NCBI GenBank assembly: GCA_013396755.1
Contig: VWZF01003192.1
Span: 793,483-857,482 of the forward strand
Length of the DNA stretch: 64,000 nucleotides
Source of the DNA: Sclerurus mexicanus
Lineage: Eukaryota; Chordata; Aves; Passeriformes; Furnariidae
Direction: 5' to 3'
Position numbers and translations under genes: made by a program
The notes under the pieces: model-generated
Told to the model about the DNA's origin: nothing
The model's database searches: none
What the model saw: the letters and a program-made list of their open reading frames with translations, nothing else
Part shown: piece after piece, positions 1-13,719 of the stretch
How positions within the stretch are numbered: position 1 is the first letter of the stretch
Layout of the letters: each line of letters starts with the position of its first letter

Positions 1-3000
1 TGTGGCTGCATTTGTATGTTTCTGCAGGTGAAAAGCAACTTCATTCTTTCAGTCCTACACAGGAACATGTAAGGAACACAAGAAACAATAACATCCCCTT
101 TTAAGAACAGAGCTCTGCAGTATGTTTTCCATCAGGCTGTGCTGACTTGAGAACCAAGGCAGTTGCTGTTTATGCAGGAAGTTCATTGATAGAAATATAA
201 AGGCACAATGAATAGCAAAGGAGGGGAACAGTGATAAACTCTTTGTGCCACTTAGGTGCTGCTGAATGAGTTTCTACATCCTCAGCTGGTATGAGAACCA
301 GGGATCTCTGGCAGTTGCCATTTACAGCACCATCTTGTATGGTGACCTGGTGACTCCTTTTGGAAAAGAGCACTCAGGATTAACAATGTCTTTCTTGGCT
401 TCCTCTACCTTTCTTTGATACCTTTGCATAGAAAAATGTAGGTATACCTGAGGAGGATTAGCCTGCTATGTATCTGCTTGGGTTATTGTATCACTGTAGA
501 CACAGTACTGCACGGCAGCAGTTTACTGAATTCTTCTGCCGGGCAGTTGTGACAGTGTTAAAAAGTAGGTCATTTGAATGCATTGCTGATAACAGTAATG
601 GATTCACACATCAGCTGGCTGCTCCATACACATGTAACCCCTGCCCAATGTCACCTCCAGAGTGGTTCACTCCCAGGCACTGGAATGTGCCATTTAGCTA
701 ATGCACATATGCAGAGTTTGCATTTCAAACTAAGGAGAGCTGAGAGCTTAGAAAATGCTAGTAACAACTATTCCTCCAAAAGCCTCTCTGAGACTTAGGC
801 TCTACAGGGCTGGAGTATACCAAGTGCAATCAGGATTAGAACTTCCTTAAAAAGTTAGGTGTTGCTGGGAGGCTGTTCTATTTAAAAAAAAAGGGAAAAA
901 CCACCCCATGAACAAAACAACCCTCTTACTCTTTCTGGAGCGCACGCACCAGAGGGTGCACGTTCAGTTCTGAGCATGTCTGTGGGCTGCTCAGTCTCTG
1001 CAGCACGCTTTGGAGCATACTTTGTGCTTCCCTGGAGCTGCAGCGTGCGCTGGGGAAATGGGGAACGTGGTGACACTGCCCCAGCGCCGCAGGGACTGGG
1101 ATGCTCCGTGCCCCGCAGGTGCAGGCTCTGTAACCAACAGCTCCGCATCGCTTTGCATGAGTAGTTGCTTCTTTCTACTTTCAGGGCAGCTTGAAACTAA
1201 TTTCTGAATCTTAAATGTTATGTATACTTGTATACTTCCTTCTGCTGTCCCCCTAAACGGCTTAAAGCGATGGCAACAACCAAGAGCAGCCAGGAGCTGT
1301 GGATTACATTTGCGTGTCCTGCTGTTGCTGCTGTTAAGCCGCTGAAAGCAGCAATAAACCTCTGCCCTCCTCAGAGCAGCTCCTCAACAAACAGCGCGGA
1401 GTTAGGGAGCAGCTGCAAACGGAGTTAGGATAGCAGGTCAGGCAGTGGCAGAGCTTGAGCTGGAGAATTAGTGTCACAGTTTGCTGCACATGGAACAAGA
1501 GGTGTGAGCAGAGAGGAACAGAGACATTTCTAGCTCCTGTAACCGTCCACTGGAAAAGCAGCTTTAGTTCCCATGGAGAGGATAGTTCACTTGTGAAGCA
1601 AAATCCATAACCTCTACTTGATTTCACCTAGGACAGGCACAGTAATTTTGTGCTTTCTCTCCAAAATTAACTGTGGAGACATTGCAGAAATAGTTTGCTT
1701 TTAAACCAGAAGAAGCAAAAGCAAGTCTAATCTCTTCTTAGAACCCACTTGTTCTTGTAAAGCATGAGGGCTGGGGTAGGTGTACTTTGAAGTGCAGCTT
1801 AGGAAAGCCCAAGAGATGAGGTAAAAACCTACCAAAATATAAGAGGCACAAAACCCAGAGTTAACTCTTTGCTAATTAACTTTGCCATGAAAGGAAGAGA
1901 ACATTACTCAGACTGTAAAGTGTCTCTTTTCCATAGCAATGCTAGACAGTACAAAATCTTACTTGATAGGTAAAAATAGCTTGGTTAAGGTCACACACAG
2001 CCTTTGCCTGCTCACCTAGGTCTCATATGATCAAGAATTGTATGTGTCTCTTACGTGTCTCTCCACTTAAAAAAATTGTATTGTTGGATTTGCTTTTCTT
2101 GTCTAAAGATTCAGGAATTGCTGATGAGACCAAAACCTGCAGCTTTAGAGAGAATGTATCTGAAGAGTCAGCAGTGATATGCTACCGCAGGCTGTTTCTG
2201 TGCATGCCTGTGGTAGGAGGGTGGCTTTTCCAGCGCAGCATAATGCAGCAAGTTGATGGAAAGCTGAGTGTGATGCAGGCTTGGCTAATTGGAGCACTCC
2301 TGGGAGGATGTGAATTGCACAGTTTCCATAATGAGTAGAGAGAAAAGATAGTTTACATCCCCTAATGTAACAGCATCAGGACAAGATTAATAGCAGAACC
2401 AGGGCAGCAGTGTCTGTCAGACACTTCATTATTAAAGGAACTGGGTTTTGCTAATGGTATTGTGCTGGTGATGGGTGCTGTGAGTCAGTAGGCAAAATCC
2501 CTTCCCTGCGCCTCCCCTAACTTTCTTATCACCAAAGCCTAAGATTATAATGGACACATGAACACAAGAGATTTTTCTGTTATGTGATGCAATTAAATTG
2601 TGGTTCAGCTTCCAAACTATGCTGGAAATGGAGTCTGTGGATCTTACAATTCTGCTGCTCCTTTATAAAGGGTCATATCAGGAAAATTAATGAAGAGTCA
2701 TTGGTTCGAGGTTAGGGAGGTGGACTGGATTTGTGTAAACATGCCATTTTCTTTTGTGTTTTGAGCATTATACACTGGCCAGGTTCTCAGTGATATTAAA
2801 CTGTACCTCAGCCTAGAAACTTGGGCAGCACAAATTTGGAAAAATCACCTTTGTTGGCAATTGCTGACCTGGAATGGGATGGCAGGGAGTGTCACAGATC
2901 AGCATGCACGCACCAGACTTGACTGGGAGGCTTTTGCTCTGAGAAGCATTGTAGGGTTGGAAACAAAATGAGGTCACTTTGCTGTCATTTCAGATATTTA

Positions 3001-3948
3001 TTGGAATACAAGCTATGGTGTTGTTTACAACCAGAGAGGAAAAGACCTGTAAATCCTCACTGCTCTAGGTAAAATGTATGCCTTTTTGCTGCTGGTTTTG
3101 AGAAAAATCACAATCAGCAACTTTTTATGATCTGTGCTGGCAAAAGCGCTGTGCATTTTTCAGACACCCTGTTTGTGGGATGTGCTTTTTTCAGACAAAT
3201 ACTGCTGGGGCTAACGCTAGATTAAGTGTCTTTAATCCCAGTGTGTGGTTTGGTAAAACCTAATCCCATACTAGTGAAGGTTTTATAGTGCAACTTCAGA
3301 TGAGTTCTGTGTGTTAATTAATCTTCATCCCCTTCCTCGATAGATTTGTCTCTGTTGGCACTACCACTCTCAGCTTTCACAAGACATGGTGCCAACTGCC
3401 CAGACTCAAGACTCTCATCAGTGCCAGAAAAACTCTACCATTTCTAGTGCTTGGTATGGTGATGTGGTGATAGGAGGCCCTAGTTTGTTCTGTCCTGTCC
3501 TGATGTAGAGGCTTGGCAAGCTCCAATCTTGTCTTGGAATGATGCAGAAGGTGAATCTGAAGTGCAGTAGCTGTCTTTGAACAAATCCCTGTGGTAGATA
3601 CGCTGTCATTACTCAGAGAGTGTCAGGGCAGTTCTATGTTCTGTCCAGTAACTGAGAGGGGAAATTTTTGAAGTCAAAATTACAGAAAGCCCTGAGTCTT
3701 CCGTAAGTGCATCTGAAGAACTCTGCTCTGCTGTTACCATGATTACACACCTATGGAGCAAAGGAACGAAGAGTCTTGGGGTGCTCTGGGCATACAGACC
3801 TCCTTCCTTGTGGCAGTCCATGCGTGCAGCCAAAGATGGTCACTTAACCACCTGCCTGGCCTGCTCTTCTGAGTTCATTTGTTTCTTGCTGTGATTGCCC
3901 GGGTCATCTTGGAGTGCTTGTAAACAGAGCACGTTTCCTTCTCTCTCC
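1..3948. other. No gene recognised
   Basis: Only short open frames, none resembling a known protein and none with splice-flanked conservation that I can see. No repeat family recognised. Confidence 0.6.
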
Positions 3949-3964
3949 TTTTTTTTTTTTTTTT
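3949..3964 (+). repeat. Poly-T tract (16)
   Basis: Sixteen consecutive T residues with no retroposon-like sequence or target-site duplication recognised beside them. Confidence 0.9.
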
Positions 3965-4189
3965 AAATGGAGTTAAACCACAACTCAATATTTGTATCAT
4001 TCAAGCTCAATTAAAAGCACACACAAAAAAGTTCATGAATAGTCTGCTTCTAATGAAGGGGCATACTTTCATAACAGCCAATGTTCAAAGATACTTTTAA
4101 CAACGAGACCGAAGGATTTACGATGTAAGTATTTTAGTCATTAGAAAATTGGAATTGTTTCTTTGGAGAAAACAAACAGGCTCTGGGCT

Positions 4190-4540
4190 CTTCCTAAGAG
4201 CAGTATGAACTCAGCGGCTGGCAGTGAGTTCGCCCCCCTGCAGTATGAATTAATGATAAAACTGCTTTCGTTCAGAAGGGAATTTTATTGGGCAGGATGC
4301 CGGGTACCAACACAATGAGGTCTCCAGGCACCCCTCCCTCTAGGGGTCTTCAATTACACTTCGTAATGAGCACTGTTTCATTAGTGAGGAAAGCAAAAGT
4401 CGGCACTAATTAAAATTAAATTAGGACACACTCAAGTTGTGTCACACAGTGTGCTGCGATATTAATAAAAAGGAAGCTGCCTTGAACAAGCATGGACCAA
4501 AGGGTCAAGTGATAACAATTAAAATATTGGATGTGATGTC
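4190..4540. promoter_or_regulatory. Candidate conserved enhancer, homeodomain-motif rich
   Basis: Dense ATTA/TAAT cores: GAATTAATGATAAA (4247-4260), CAATTACACTTCGTAATGAG (4351-4370), TTTCATTAGTGAGG and CACTAATTAAAATTAAATTAGG, with a few CpGs retained. No coding frame. Composition and motif packing resemble conserved noncoding elements; this is inference until aligned. Confidence 0.3.
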
Positions 4541-7500
4541 AATGCTGAATTTTAACACTCCAGTTTTGGCTTTGTGTATGGAAAGATGATGTCTGGACTG
4601 GTTTCTGTAAGCTGGAAGAGGCATCGCATCTGCATCTGTCAACATAATGTCTGACAGAACATTTTCCTAAAGCTTGCAGACTTGCCAGAGTATTTCACAA
4701 GAACACATGCGTGTGCACATGTGCCTGCAATGTGGTGTTCATGCCTGCTGTTGAGCTGACGTGTGAAAATAAGATGTACATTCCACGTGAAAACCCTGCA
4801 CAAACTCCTGCTGACATCCAAAAGGTGTCTGCTTGAGCAAAGCAGTGCATCTGCATGGTTACATATGAATACCATGAGATGAGCACACATTTTCTATGTA
4901 AAAATGTCACATGAAGGTGGTTTCTTCTAAGAACAACTGAGTTCCAGTCCCAGCCCTCAGCTCCCTTCCTAGGAGCACTAGTACTTTGTTTACCTTAACA
5001 CTTGTGTGATGCTCCTGACAGTGATCCTTAGAGCTTTTGCAGATGAGCTGCCCTCAGGTTTAGAACATTGCTGAGCTTCCTTGCTTGTTCCTCTTTTAAA
5101 TTCTGCAGTTTTCACTTCTTTTGCTGTGCTCTGCCTTGGGCCTTCTGCTGTTGCTCCTTGTGCCTGTTGTGTGCCAGGAGTGCAGTGCGGGCACCCACAT
5201 GGATCTCGCTCGGAGCCAGCGCAGGCCTGGCAGAGCGCAGTCAGCCCAGCTCCAGTTCTCCAGCTGCATCGCTCTAAGCCTGGAGCTAATTGTTCAGACT
5301 AGTTGTTGTAAGCATTTTTGAGGAAAACTTACTGCCCAATTTAACTGTGTTTAATTAAGTTGGTTCCAAAGGCATTTGCCAAAATATTAAAATATATTTG
5401 ACCTTCAAAATGGATTAAATAGGCATGATGTTCAGCAAGGCAAATTACAGTGAACATCTGTACATTTTGTGTTTAAATATACACAAGTGAAGCTTGCTGA
5501 GCTGGTGAATGGATATGGAATATTCAGCATATACAGATTGTAATCTAGAAAAGAATTTGTTCTTCTCAGTTGAATATATTCTTGCACATGAGTAAAACTG
5601 TGGCCAAGGCACCTCACACAGTGTGGATCTGTTTGCCTTGCAATAATTACTGATGCTTGCTCCGGTACAGCAGAGGATTGTGCATGAGACTTGAGTGAAA
5701 ACTGAACAGAAATAGCATCCTGGTGTTACATAAGAATCCTTGGAGGTTCAGGCACCCGACCACCAGCCCACCCAAATGCCTGTGTCTATATAGATGTATT
5801 TCAGTGGAGTGGCCTCATCATCTCTTTTTGTGCTTTTAAGTCCTCTTCCTAAGTGTTAAGACAGTTGGTTCCCTTAAACTTGCTGCTTGCTTAAATACTT
5901 GCTGGGTGTTTCCCTTTCTCTGTGTTTCCCATTGTGGCAACTACAAAGAAAGCTCTCTATGCTGTGGGACTGTCCTTGTGCATCCAAGTTAAAACTGGCA
6001 AACTAAGGCCCAGCTCTGAAAGCTGACTACTTACATTTCCTTAATATGTATTTACAAGACAGATCATGAAGCCTGTAAATATGTGTTACAATAAAAACAT
6101 CCCTAATGTGTAACTGAATGCTCTGCCATAACCATTCCACACGGGCTGTTACTCGCTGTGAGGGCGATAACCTGTGCCGCAATAATTTCCTAATGTCTGG
6201 CTTAACAAAGACTCTGACTTCACTAGGTCATTTATTTACAATTCTATAAATGCTCTACCTTTTTAATACAGTCAAAACATGCGTTTGTGGATCTTGTGAG
6301 GGTTTTGTTTCTTTTCTTGTTGTATTTGATTATAATGACATACATTTATATACTGTGCTTTCAATCCAGGAGACAGAGATATAGCTCAGATAAAATGCAT
6401 ATGACTTCAGCACCAATACAGAAGTTGCTCAGAAGTGGGGCAGAGTATCTGCTGAATACTGCACACAGACCAGTTTAAAGAGTTTTAAGAGATGCTTTAA
6501 ATCCCATGTCCTGCCCAGGAAATCTGAGCTAACAATCCGGAGTTGTTGAAAGTGAGTGTTAAATCTGCTAAGCAGAGGCCTGATCACCCAGGGAAAGATG
6601 GAAAGATGCAAAGGGAAAAAGTAATCAAATCACCAGAAAGCGTTCCTTAGCACCTTAGCTTTCCTAGGTGCCTCTGGTTGTATGAGACCTAATTCTGATG
6701 AGCTTTGAGGCAGGGCAGTCTGTGAGGCTCATGATTTTGCTCAGTGCTTCAAACTATTATGGAGCTCTTTTTAAAATCTGTACATGCTCAGAGTGAAGTA
6801 CCAGCCCAGTACTACTCTGCTGAGTCCCAGCCTGCACTCAACGAGCATTATAAAGGAAAGATCCTAAGCTAAAGTCAGTGCCAGTAAGAAGTGACAGAGA
6901 CTTCACCTTAAAGGAAGTGAACCTGGGAATCTCAGTCTTCCAAATCCCAAACGCTGTGGAGATACCAGGCTGGTGCTGGTACTGGCAGCCTTGGGAGATA
7001 CCCCCGGCAGTTCCAGGCAGATCCAGCCCATGGCGATGGCACACGTGGCTCAGACCGGCTGTCGTGTTACACTAAGCACACAGGGGATGGCTGAGATTTC
7101 AGTCTCTAGAGCCAACTGTCCGGCACTAAAGCTATTAAAAAAAGAAATGGGGGGAAAAAAGCATACTCTTCTCCAGTTAGTGTTACTCCTTGTCCTTTTA
7201 ATCTGCTCTCGGGAAAGGTACAAGCAGGCACGCTGTGGATGAGTAAGCAGGCAGTCCACCATGCACACACAGCACTATTACACTGGCATGCCTTGTACAG
7301 GCATTTTCTTGCTAGTTCCTCTTGCCTTTCACTTAACTTGCTGGCGATTGCAAAGGAACACGCTTCTGTGTTTGCTTATATTGAATCACTGGATGATACA
7401 GATCTTTCCTCTGTTATCTAAGCCTGTCTGGTCCCATTCAGGAGCAGAGCATTTCTTTTTGTTGTACAGAGGTACTTGCTTTTGCGTGCTGCAGCCCTTT

Positions 7501-10500
7501 CTTAATGGTGAATGGAGAGCGAGTGAGTGTGGGGGTGTACGTGTGTGTGAGTGAGCTTTACAAATCCCCTTATAGACACTTCTTTGGCAACCTCTTTTAT
7601 GAAATTTTTATTAGTATGTTCAGCAATGTGCATGTCCTCAGGAATAACAAACAGCACAGAGAGAATATATAGCCACTCAAATGGTCCAGGGGCTTCGGAA
7701 GGGAGGTGAACAATGCTACTTTAAATATTGCAGGATGGTTTACAACCCTGAGGGAGGAGGTGTGGGGGAGGAGAGGGGAAGAGCAGATGGGCACAGTGTC
7801 CATTTAAGGTGGTCTGGCACAGTTATTGGTCAGCAACAATGTGATTTATATTTGGAGGCTCCTTCCAGCCCTGTCTCTTGAGTTTGCATATATGTCTATC
7901 TCTGAAAACGTTACCATGGATTTCAGGGGGTTCTCCAGCTAAGCTGTGCCACAGTGAGAAGTTTAAGGTTTGACAGAACATTTCAGTGATCATTTTCTCT
8001 AGACCAGATGAATGTCTGACACGGCTGACGTGCCCTGTGTTAGGGGCTGACATGGCAGGTGATGCTGCCCGCCTTAGCTGCACTAAGCCAGCCTCAAATC
8101 ACAAGAAGATGTGTGTCTGTCATGGGGATCTGCTGAGCTCAAAACCTCTGGCAGGACCTGAAAAACATTCAGAAACATTACTGGCCATTATCCCAGACAC
8201 CAGACTGGCTCCAGGCTGTGCAACATGGGGACTGAAAAAACTGTCTTATTTCGGGCTTTTGGCTCCAGGAACTTTGGAACCGCACGACATCCTTACATTG
8301 ATTGAAGGTCCTGGTGTTAGAGTAATCCTTACCATACCCATGCTTCTATGCCTCATACTGCAGGGCTCTTAGTGTGTGCAGTTTCCCCCCTGGGCAGTGG
8401 GAGTTGAGGATGCTCTTTCACCAGGAGCTGGGGAGGTTATGTGGATTCTGGCAGCTTTGGCTATAAAAGAAATCACCTGACTGTGCTGTTTGTATATCCC
8501 CAAATAACGTCTGTGTGTTCCTTGCTCCTTTTTGAGGTCAGGAGCTCTGAGGCTTGTGGGCACTGAGCTGTTACTTTCCTTGGGAGAAAAGGGACCTGGT
8601 ATCTACTGCAGGGCAGGTATCTGTCTACAATTAGGGCCTGGTTCATCTGCTAAATTTCTTTGAATAGGATTGTATTTATGTTTGCCAATTCTCCTCTCCA
8701 AGTGACCCATTAAATCACGTTAATCCCTCTACTCCAGTCTGTTCTTCTACTACAATCCATGTCTTCCTGTAACTTGCTTCTCATAATCAGCCCATATGCC
8801 TCTGTTCCCATCTGAGGTGGAGAACCTTTAGCTTGGTGGTCAGCAAATGAAGTTTGCAGGAACAGGTAGGTCTTGGTGCCTTCATTTCCACTCACTGTGT
8901 GATCCCCTGGGAGGCCTATGACTTTTTGACCCATTTCCCCATCTGCGAAATTGTTTATTGCATTGCAGAGCTTAACGCAGTAAGGTCACCGAGGGAGCTG
9001 ATGTATAAAGGCTAGGGAAGAGCTTTTATACTCACATGAACCTCAATATGCCAAAAAATTAGTCTCATTCCCCTGGTTTACTACAAACAGTGGTATCAGA
9101 CTCCATAATAAACGAAAACTGTCTGTGTAAGAGTTCTGGTTTATCTGTTTGCACTAGGATTATTCTGTTAATCGTCATGGCAGCACGGGGCAGTATCACC
9201 TAAGAGCATTAGAGATGATTGTTTTCTTAACTTCCAGGTCTTCAGGCATGTGTTTTGTGTAGGGAGAGACATAATGGCATATGGAAGGCACGGTATTTGT
9301 GTTTCCCTAAGTGTGAAATGATAATACATTACCAAGTATTCAGCTCTTCATGCTGCTACAAGAATAATACAAAAGAAACAGGGTATCATACTGAACAGAG
9401 AATGAATTCTTTGGGGCAGGAACCATGATTTTATTATGTAGGCACAATTTCCAGCAAGATAACTGACGTGTCCCTGAGGTTATTGAGCATTCCATCAGAA
9501 AAACGTCATTATTGTCATCACAGACTTGCCTGTGGATGAGATGTGCAAAGAAAGGTCTGATATTTTAGGGTTATATGTGCAAAATATTCAACAGCTGGCT
9601 GTCTGCTGCTTGGAAACTCAATTTTGTCCTTAAGTCTTGACTTGCTTTAGTTGTTCTGGGGTCCTGTGGCCTGTGACAGGAAGGGCTGTGTGACAACTTT
9701 ACTCAGTTTTCTGGTGTCTGGAGCTTCCAGACATGGTCAGTCCAATGGACCTTAAGGATATGGCCAGGCATATACAGTATCCAGCCACTAGAGTAGTCAA
9801 AATGGGTGTGACCCAACAGGAGGCTGGAAAACCGCCTGACACACTTGGCAAGTGATGCAATTCTCCATGCTCAGGAGGAAATTCTTTATTGAACCCCTCT
9901 AGCAATGAACTTTTGGCCTGAAGCTGGAGTTTGGATTGCACAAGCTCAATAAATGTGTAATTATAAATACCAGAGACATACCAAGCCCCCCCACTCCCTG
10001 CTACAAGTAGGACCTGTTTTAGAAGTTGGGAAGGAGCAAACACCCAACCAGCAAACCCATTGCAGGAGCCAGCTGCTCTGAGAGAGAGCAGCCTCTGCTC
10101 GGGGTGTGGGCCCTGCAGGAGATGGCTCCTGCCCAAGAAAGTGTCATCGGTCATCCTGGGCATTGTGGCAGCCAATCAAGCCGGCAGAGCCATCAAACAT
10201 CCAGCCTCCTCCTCAGGTCTTGCTGCTTTGAATTGGCTGCTTGACAAGTGTGTGGTAATTCTGCTTTTACCTGAAGTCATTGCCTAATTTAGAGTTTGCA
10301 GCTTTGCCATTTAGGAGCCAGGGCTGGATGGGACGCCCATGGCTATTGGGCTTTCTCTGATGTGGGAGATGGTATCATGCAGAGGGGGGGAATCTCAACT
10401 TTCATAAAACACCAGCCTCTAATCGTGGGGGTTTTTTTTTTCTTCCTCTCTTCTTAAATTAGAGTGACTACAATGTAATGTAGAGATAGAGGAACTGCTT

Positions 10501-10724
10501 TGATGGCAGAGATCTACCTGCAGCAGCTTGAAGCTCACCATTGGTAGACCCTTCCCTGCTCCTCTCACTCCCACAGAAGGATGCAGAGCTCATGGTCCAG
10601 TGGCACTTCCACGCCTGTAATACAGTGCTTTGAGTGGTAGCAGAAAGCAATGGGTGGGTCACTGAGGCAGGAATGCTTGCAAGGCAATTTTAGGGCAAAC
10701 TGTGCTTATGATATTCCAGGCTAG
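4541..10724. other. No gene recognised (apart from the candidate element at 6061-6260)
   Basis: Mixed AT-rich unique sequence. The longest frame nearby, 128 codons at 7986-8372 on the plus strand, has no domain or known similarity. Nothing else was seen. Confidence 0.55.
6061..6260. promoter_or_regulatory. Candidate conserved noncoding element
   Basis: Non-repetitive, retains CpG sites in CTGTTACTCGCTGTGAGG and GCGATAACCTGTGCCGCAAT. It carries GATAA and CAATAATTTCC motifs next to a T/A-rich tail. No open frame and no repeat match. Low confidence. Confidence 0.25.
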
Positions 10725-10742
10725 GTGTGTGTGTGTGTGTGT
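10725..10742 (+). repeat. (GT)9 microsatellite
   Basis: Nine uninterrupted GT units; a likely length-variable marker. Confidence 0.9.
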
Positions 10743-11350
10743 CCACGAGTTCCAGAACAAACACCCCCCTTTTCAGTCTTATGATTGGAGCCATTGGTGT
10801 TCCACATACATCTGTGCTCAGTGGGGATGGATGCGAGTTTTTTACATCTTCCTTTCAACCGTGACAGCCTGGGGTGCTAGAGGAAGAGTCATTGCTCTCC
10901 TTGTGAAGTTGGAGATGTTGGTTTCGTGGGGTTACCCAAAACCATGGTAGCTCTGCCTGCATGTAAGGCTTTTTGGAAAACCTCTGTTAGTTTGCATGCT
11001 GGCTTGCTAAGTCTTTCATGTATAGGGTGGATCCAGCATTGAAATAAGCAAATGAAAAGGCTGTTGAAGAAAGGTTAGGAGTGGAACTCAGAGATGGCAT
11101 ATTTTCTGAAGGCTAGGAAGACCTGTCCAGCCTGCTCACTGCAATTATTAGATGAATAGAAAAACTCCAACTGCAAATATTAGAGTTGACTGTCATTGAG
11201 CAAAATCAGGCAGGAGCAAGAGCCAAAACATTGTTACTCTCAGCCTTGAGAGTGGAAAAAAGAATCCTTGTCCTAAAGTGTTCAGAACAGTCACCCTAAA
11301 GCCGTGATGCACGTTGCAGTAATGCTGTGTTTGGAAAACATTAGGATAAA

Positions 11351-11397
11351 GTGTGTGTGTGGGGATGTGTTTGTGCACACGCACACACACACACACG
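11351..11397 (+). repeat. Paired (GT)n and (CA)n microsatellites, hairpin-forming
   Basis: A (GT)5 run at 11351-11360 is followed within 15 bases by a CA run at 11375-11396 with one CG interruption. The two runs are complementary and could fold into a hairpin with a stem of about ten base pairs. Confidence 0.8.
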
Positions 11398-13394
11398 TGG
11401 CTTAGGGGTAGCAAACAGAAATGTTTTAATTTCTACCTGAATATGGATTTATCTTCCTGCTTTAACACACCTGCAACACGACTGTTTCAAAACTGCACAA
11501 CTCGTGATGGTTATGAAGCACTGTTAGTAATTCCTGTTAACCAGGGCACCTCAGAGATGATCCAGGTGCGAGCACCTTTGTCATGGCTCTGTAAACTTTC
11601 TCACTGTGCTCCCTGAAGCTCCAAAGGACATTAGAAGAGGGTGTGGAATAGTGAGGACACAGCAGGTCATAGTACAGCTCCGATGCTTCTTGCTGTTACA
11701 GCAGGAACAGCAGCGTGGTTCCATTTTGGGGGTTTACCTGGTTAGTGTGTTCTTCAGATGTATGTGTATTAAATGTGACCAAAGAATTTGTCACTGCCCC
11801 ATGCAGTTTGCTTATTTTGTTAATCCTATCCAGGAAAAGGAAATCAAACATTTTTGTGGCCATTCTTACCATGTTGTTTTATAACCCTCCCAACATTCTT
11901 TTCCTTCAGATTTTGTAAAGTGATTCCCTTTGCTCATCTTTTCTCTTTTTCAAGACTGATGGTTTTATAACCTGCTGGTTCCTTTTGTTCTGCCTGCGGA
12001 CTTCAATTTGTTTTGGCACTTTCTGCAATTGTGAAACTTGAAATTAAGCTAAGATTTTTATATATGCTAGATTAGTTGCATTAGTTCAGCAAAATATTTG
12101 TTTTAGCTGTAATCATAGCATTATAATATTACAGTATTATAATACCAAGGTAGGTTATCGTTTATTATGGTGTATTATTGCAGCTAGTAAACAACAGTCT
12201 GGTGTAATTGCTATATCAATTCAAGTGTTTCAAGGATCTACCAATGTTTGTACTAGAAAACTAGATTTCAAGGGTTTATAATTCATCCATTATATATTGC
12301 CTGAAGGTGGAGCTTTATATAGTATGTACCAGTGCTGGGGAAATCCCTGCTCCCTTTGTACTATCCACTGGATTGGGGCTTATCATGCTTGGAGGAAGAT
12401 CTAACCTCCTAGAACTAGGGCTGTGGAGGCTTATCTTTATGGGGTTTTTTCCGTGCCAATCCCTGCAACTAAAGGGAGATATCTACTCTCCAGCTTCTAA
12501 TAAATGCATCTTCTTTTTCTTTCTTGATTCACTATCCAGTTGACTCATTTTACACTCTCAGAGGAAGAGAGTGATAGAGAAAGAAAAACAGAAATGTTTA
12601 AGAGAGAAATTTGTTTCCTTGTCAGAAAAGAGGTGAGAAAAAGAAATTCCTGGAGATGAAGTCCTGGTCCCAAACCACTACCTGTTTCCTGACAGTCAAT
12701 GCTTATACCTTATTTTCCAGAGGCAGGGAGGTATGTTGGACTAGAATTAGTCATACTTCTGTTTCCCTAATCCTAGGGGGTGTTCTGGGGAGCCTTGTCC
12801 TGCCATAACCCCAGAGAACCTCAATGATGTGTCTGTAGGAGATTTTTGAGTTTTCTTTTCCAAGACTGTCCCCTAGGATCTATGTAGGGGACCCTCCTCT
12901 CCTCCTCCTTAGAGCCTGTTCGCATCTTGGTTAGGGAGGAGGCTATCCTTATCAACATCAATCTTTGCCTCTTCATAAGGGGCCCAAACCCACTGTTCCT
13001 TTCCTGATGGCATGATGGTATCAGATATGCATTTGGGTACGTGAGTAATAGTAACGATGATGATATTGGCAGAGTTCAAAGTGGGAGAATTTCAGGGAGA
13101 TCTCCTATGAATCTCTTGCTGTATGGTGTGTACATGTGCCCATAAGTCTGAGAGCACAAATCCAGGCACAAACACTAGAGCTGTACTTTTTCCCCACTCC
13201 ATAGTGGAACACACTGATGATGTGATTCCAGAATGGAATAAAAAAAAAAGCTTTCTGGCCTGCAGTGAACCCTGCTTGACTTCAGCTCCTCGTTGAGTGC
13301 AGGAGCAGTGAGGGCCAGTATGAGTGGGTGAGCTGAAACCAGCCCTTCCCAGATTGATTCACAGGAATCTTCTCATGACTCTCCTTTCACCCAT
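11398..13394. other. No gene recognised
   Basis: Unique sequence with the AT inverted repeat at 12120-12143. A stretch at 12540-13110 with pyrimidine-rich blocks might be an old retroelement remnant, but no diagnostic motif is present. Confidence 0.5.
12120..12143. repeat. AT-only inverted repeat
   Basis: Nine-base arms ATTATAATA and TATTATAAT around a six-base loop TTACAG. Likely chance or a cruciform-prone spot in AT-rich DNA; no terminator role is implied in a eukaryote. Confidence 0.6.
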
Positions 13395-13580
13395 CCGGCC
13401 TTTCCGCAGGTTCCGCGTGCTTTGCAACCGGGACGTTGTCAAAGGCGCAGGAATTGGCGATCCTGTAAATGACGTGCCATAATGGGAGCGGGTGCCAGGG
13501 GGCGCGGGAGAGCCGCTGGGAGCACACCCCTCCTGGGTCGGGAGGTGCTGCCGTGCGCAGGGAAAGCCCTCCGGTCTGTA
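13395..13580. promoter_or_regulatory. Small GC/CpG-rich patch
   Basis: A sharp, short island of CpG-containing sequence (CCGGCC, TTCCGCGTGC, GGCGCAGG, GACGTGCC, GGGCGCGGGAG) in AT-rich surroundings. It includes a CTCF-like core. It is too short for a classic CpG island and could be an insulator or enhancer. Confidence 0.35.
13491..13508 (+). promoter_or_regulatory. CTCF-like site
   Basis: CCAGGGGGCGC at 13495-13505 matches the core and right half of the vertebrate CTCF consensus exactly. The left part (GGTG instead of the usual GCCA/CC) departs at three positions. Occupancy cannot be judged from sequence. Confidence 0.45.
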
Positions 13581-13719
13581 GGATGTACAGCTAAATGCGT
13601 TTAAAACAGATGCGACTGTGTTTTAGAGCTTCCTGGGTGACTGACCATATCCCCTAGAATTCCACCTAATGAGTTATATTAGGCTGTGCTCTCGTGTAGC
13701 ACTGGTCCCTCTGTAGGAA

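Noticed and set aside
9699..10175. 158-codon minus-strand frame with a hydrophobic segment
   Set aside because: No known family, no convincing splice or promoter context.
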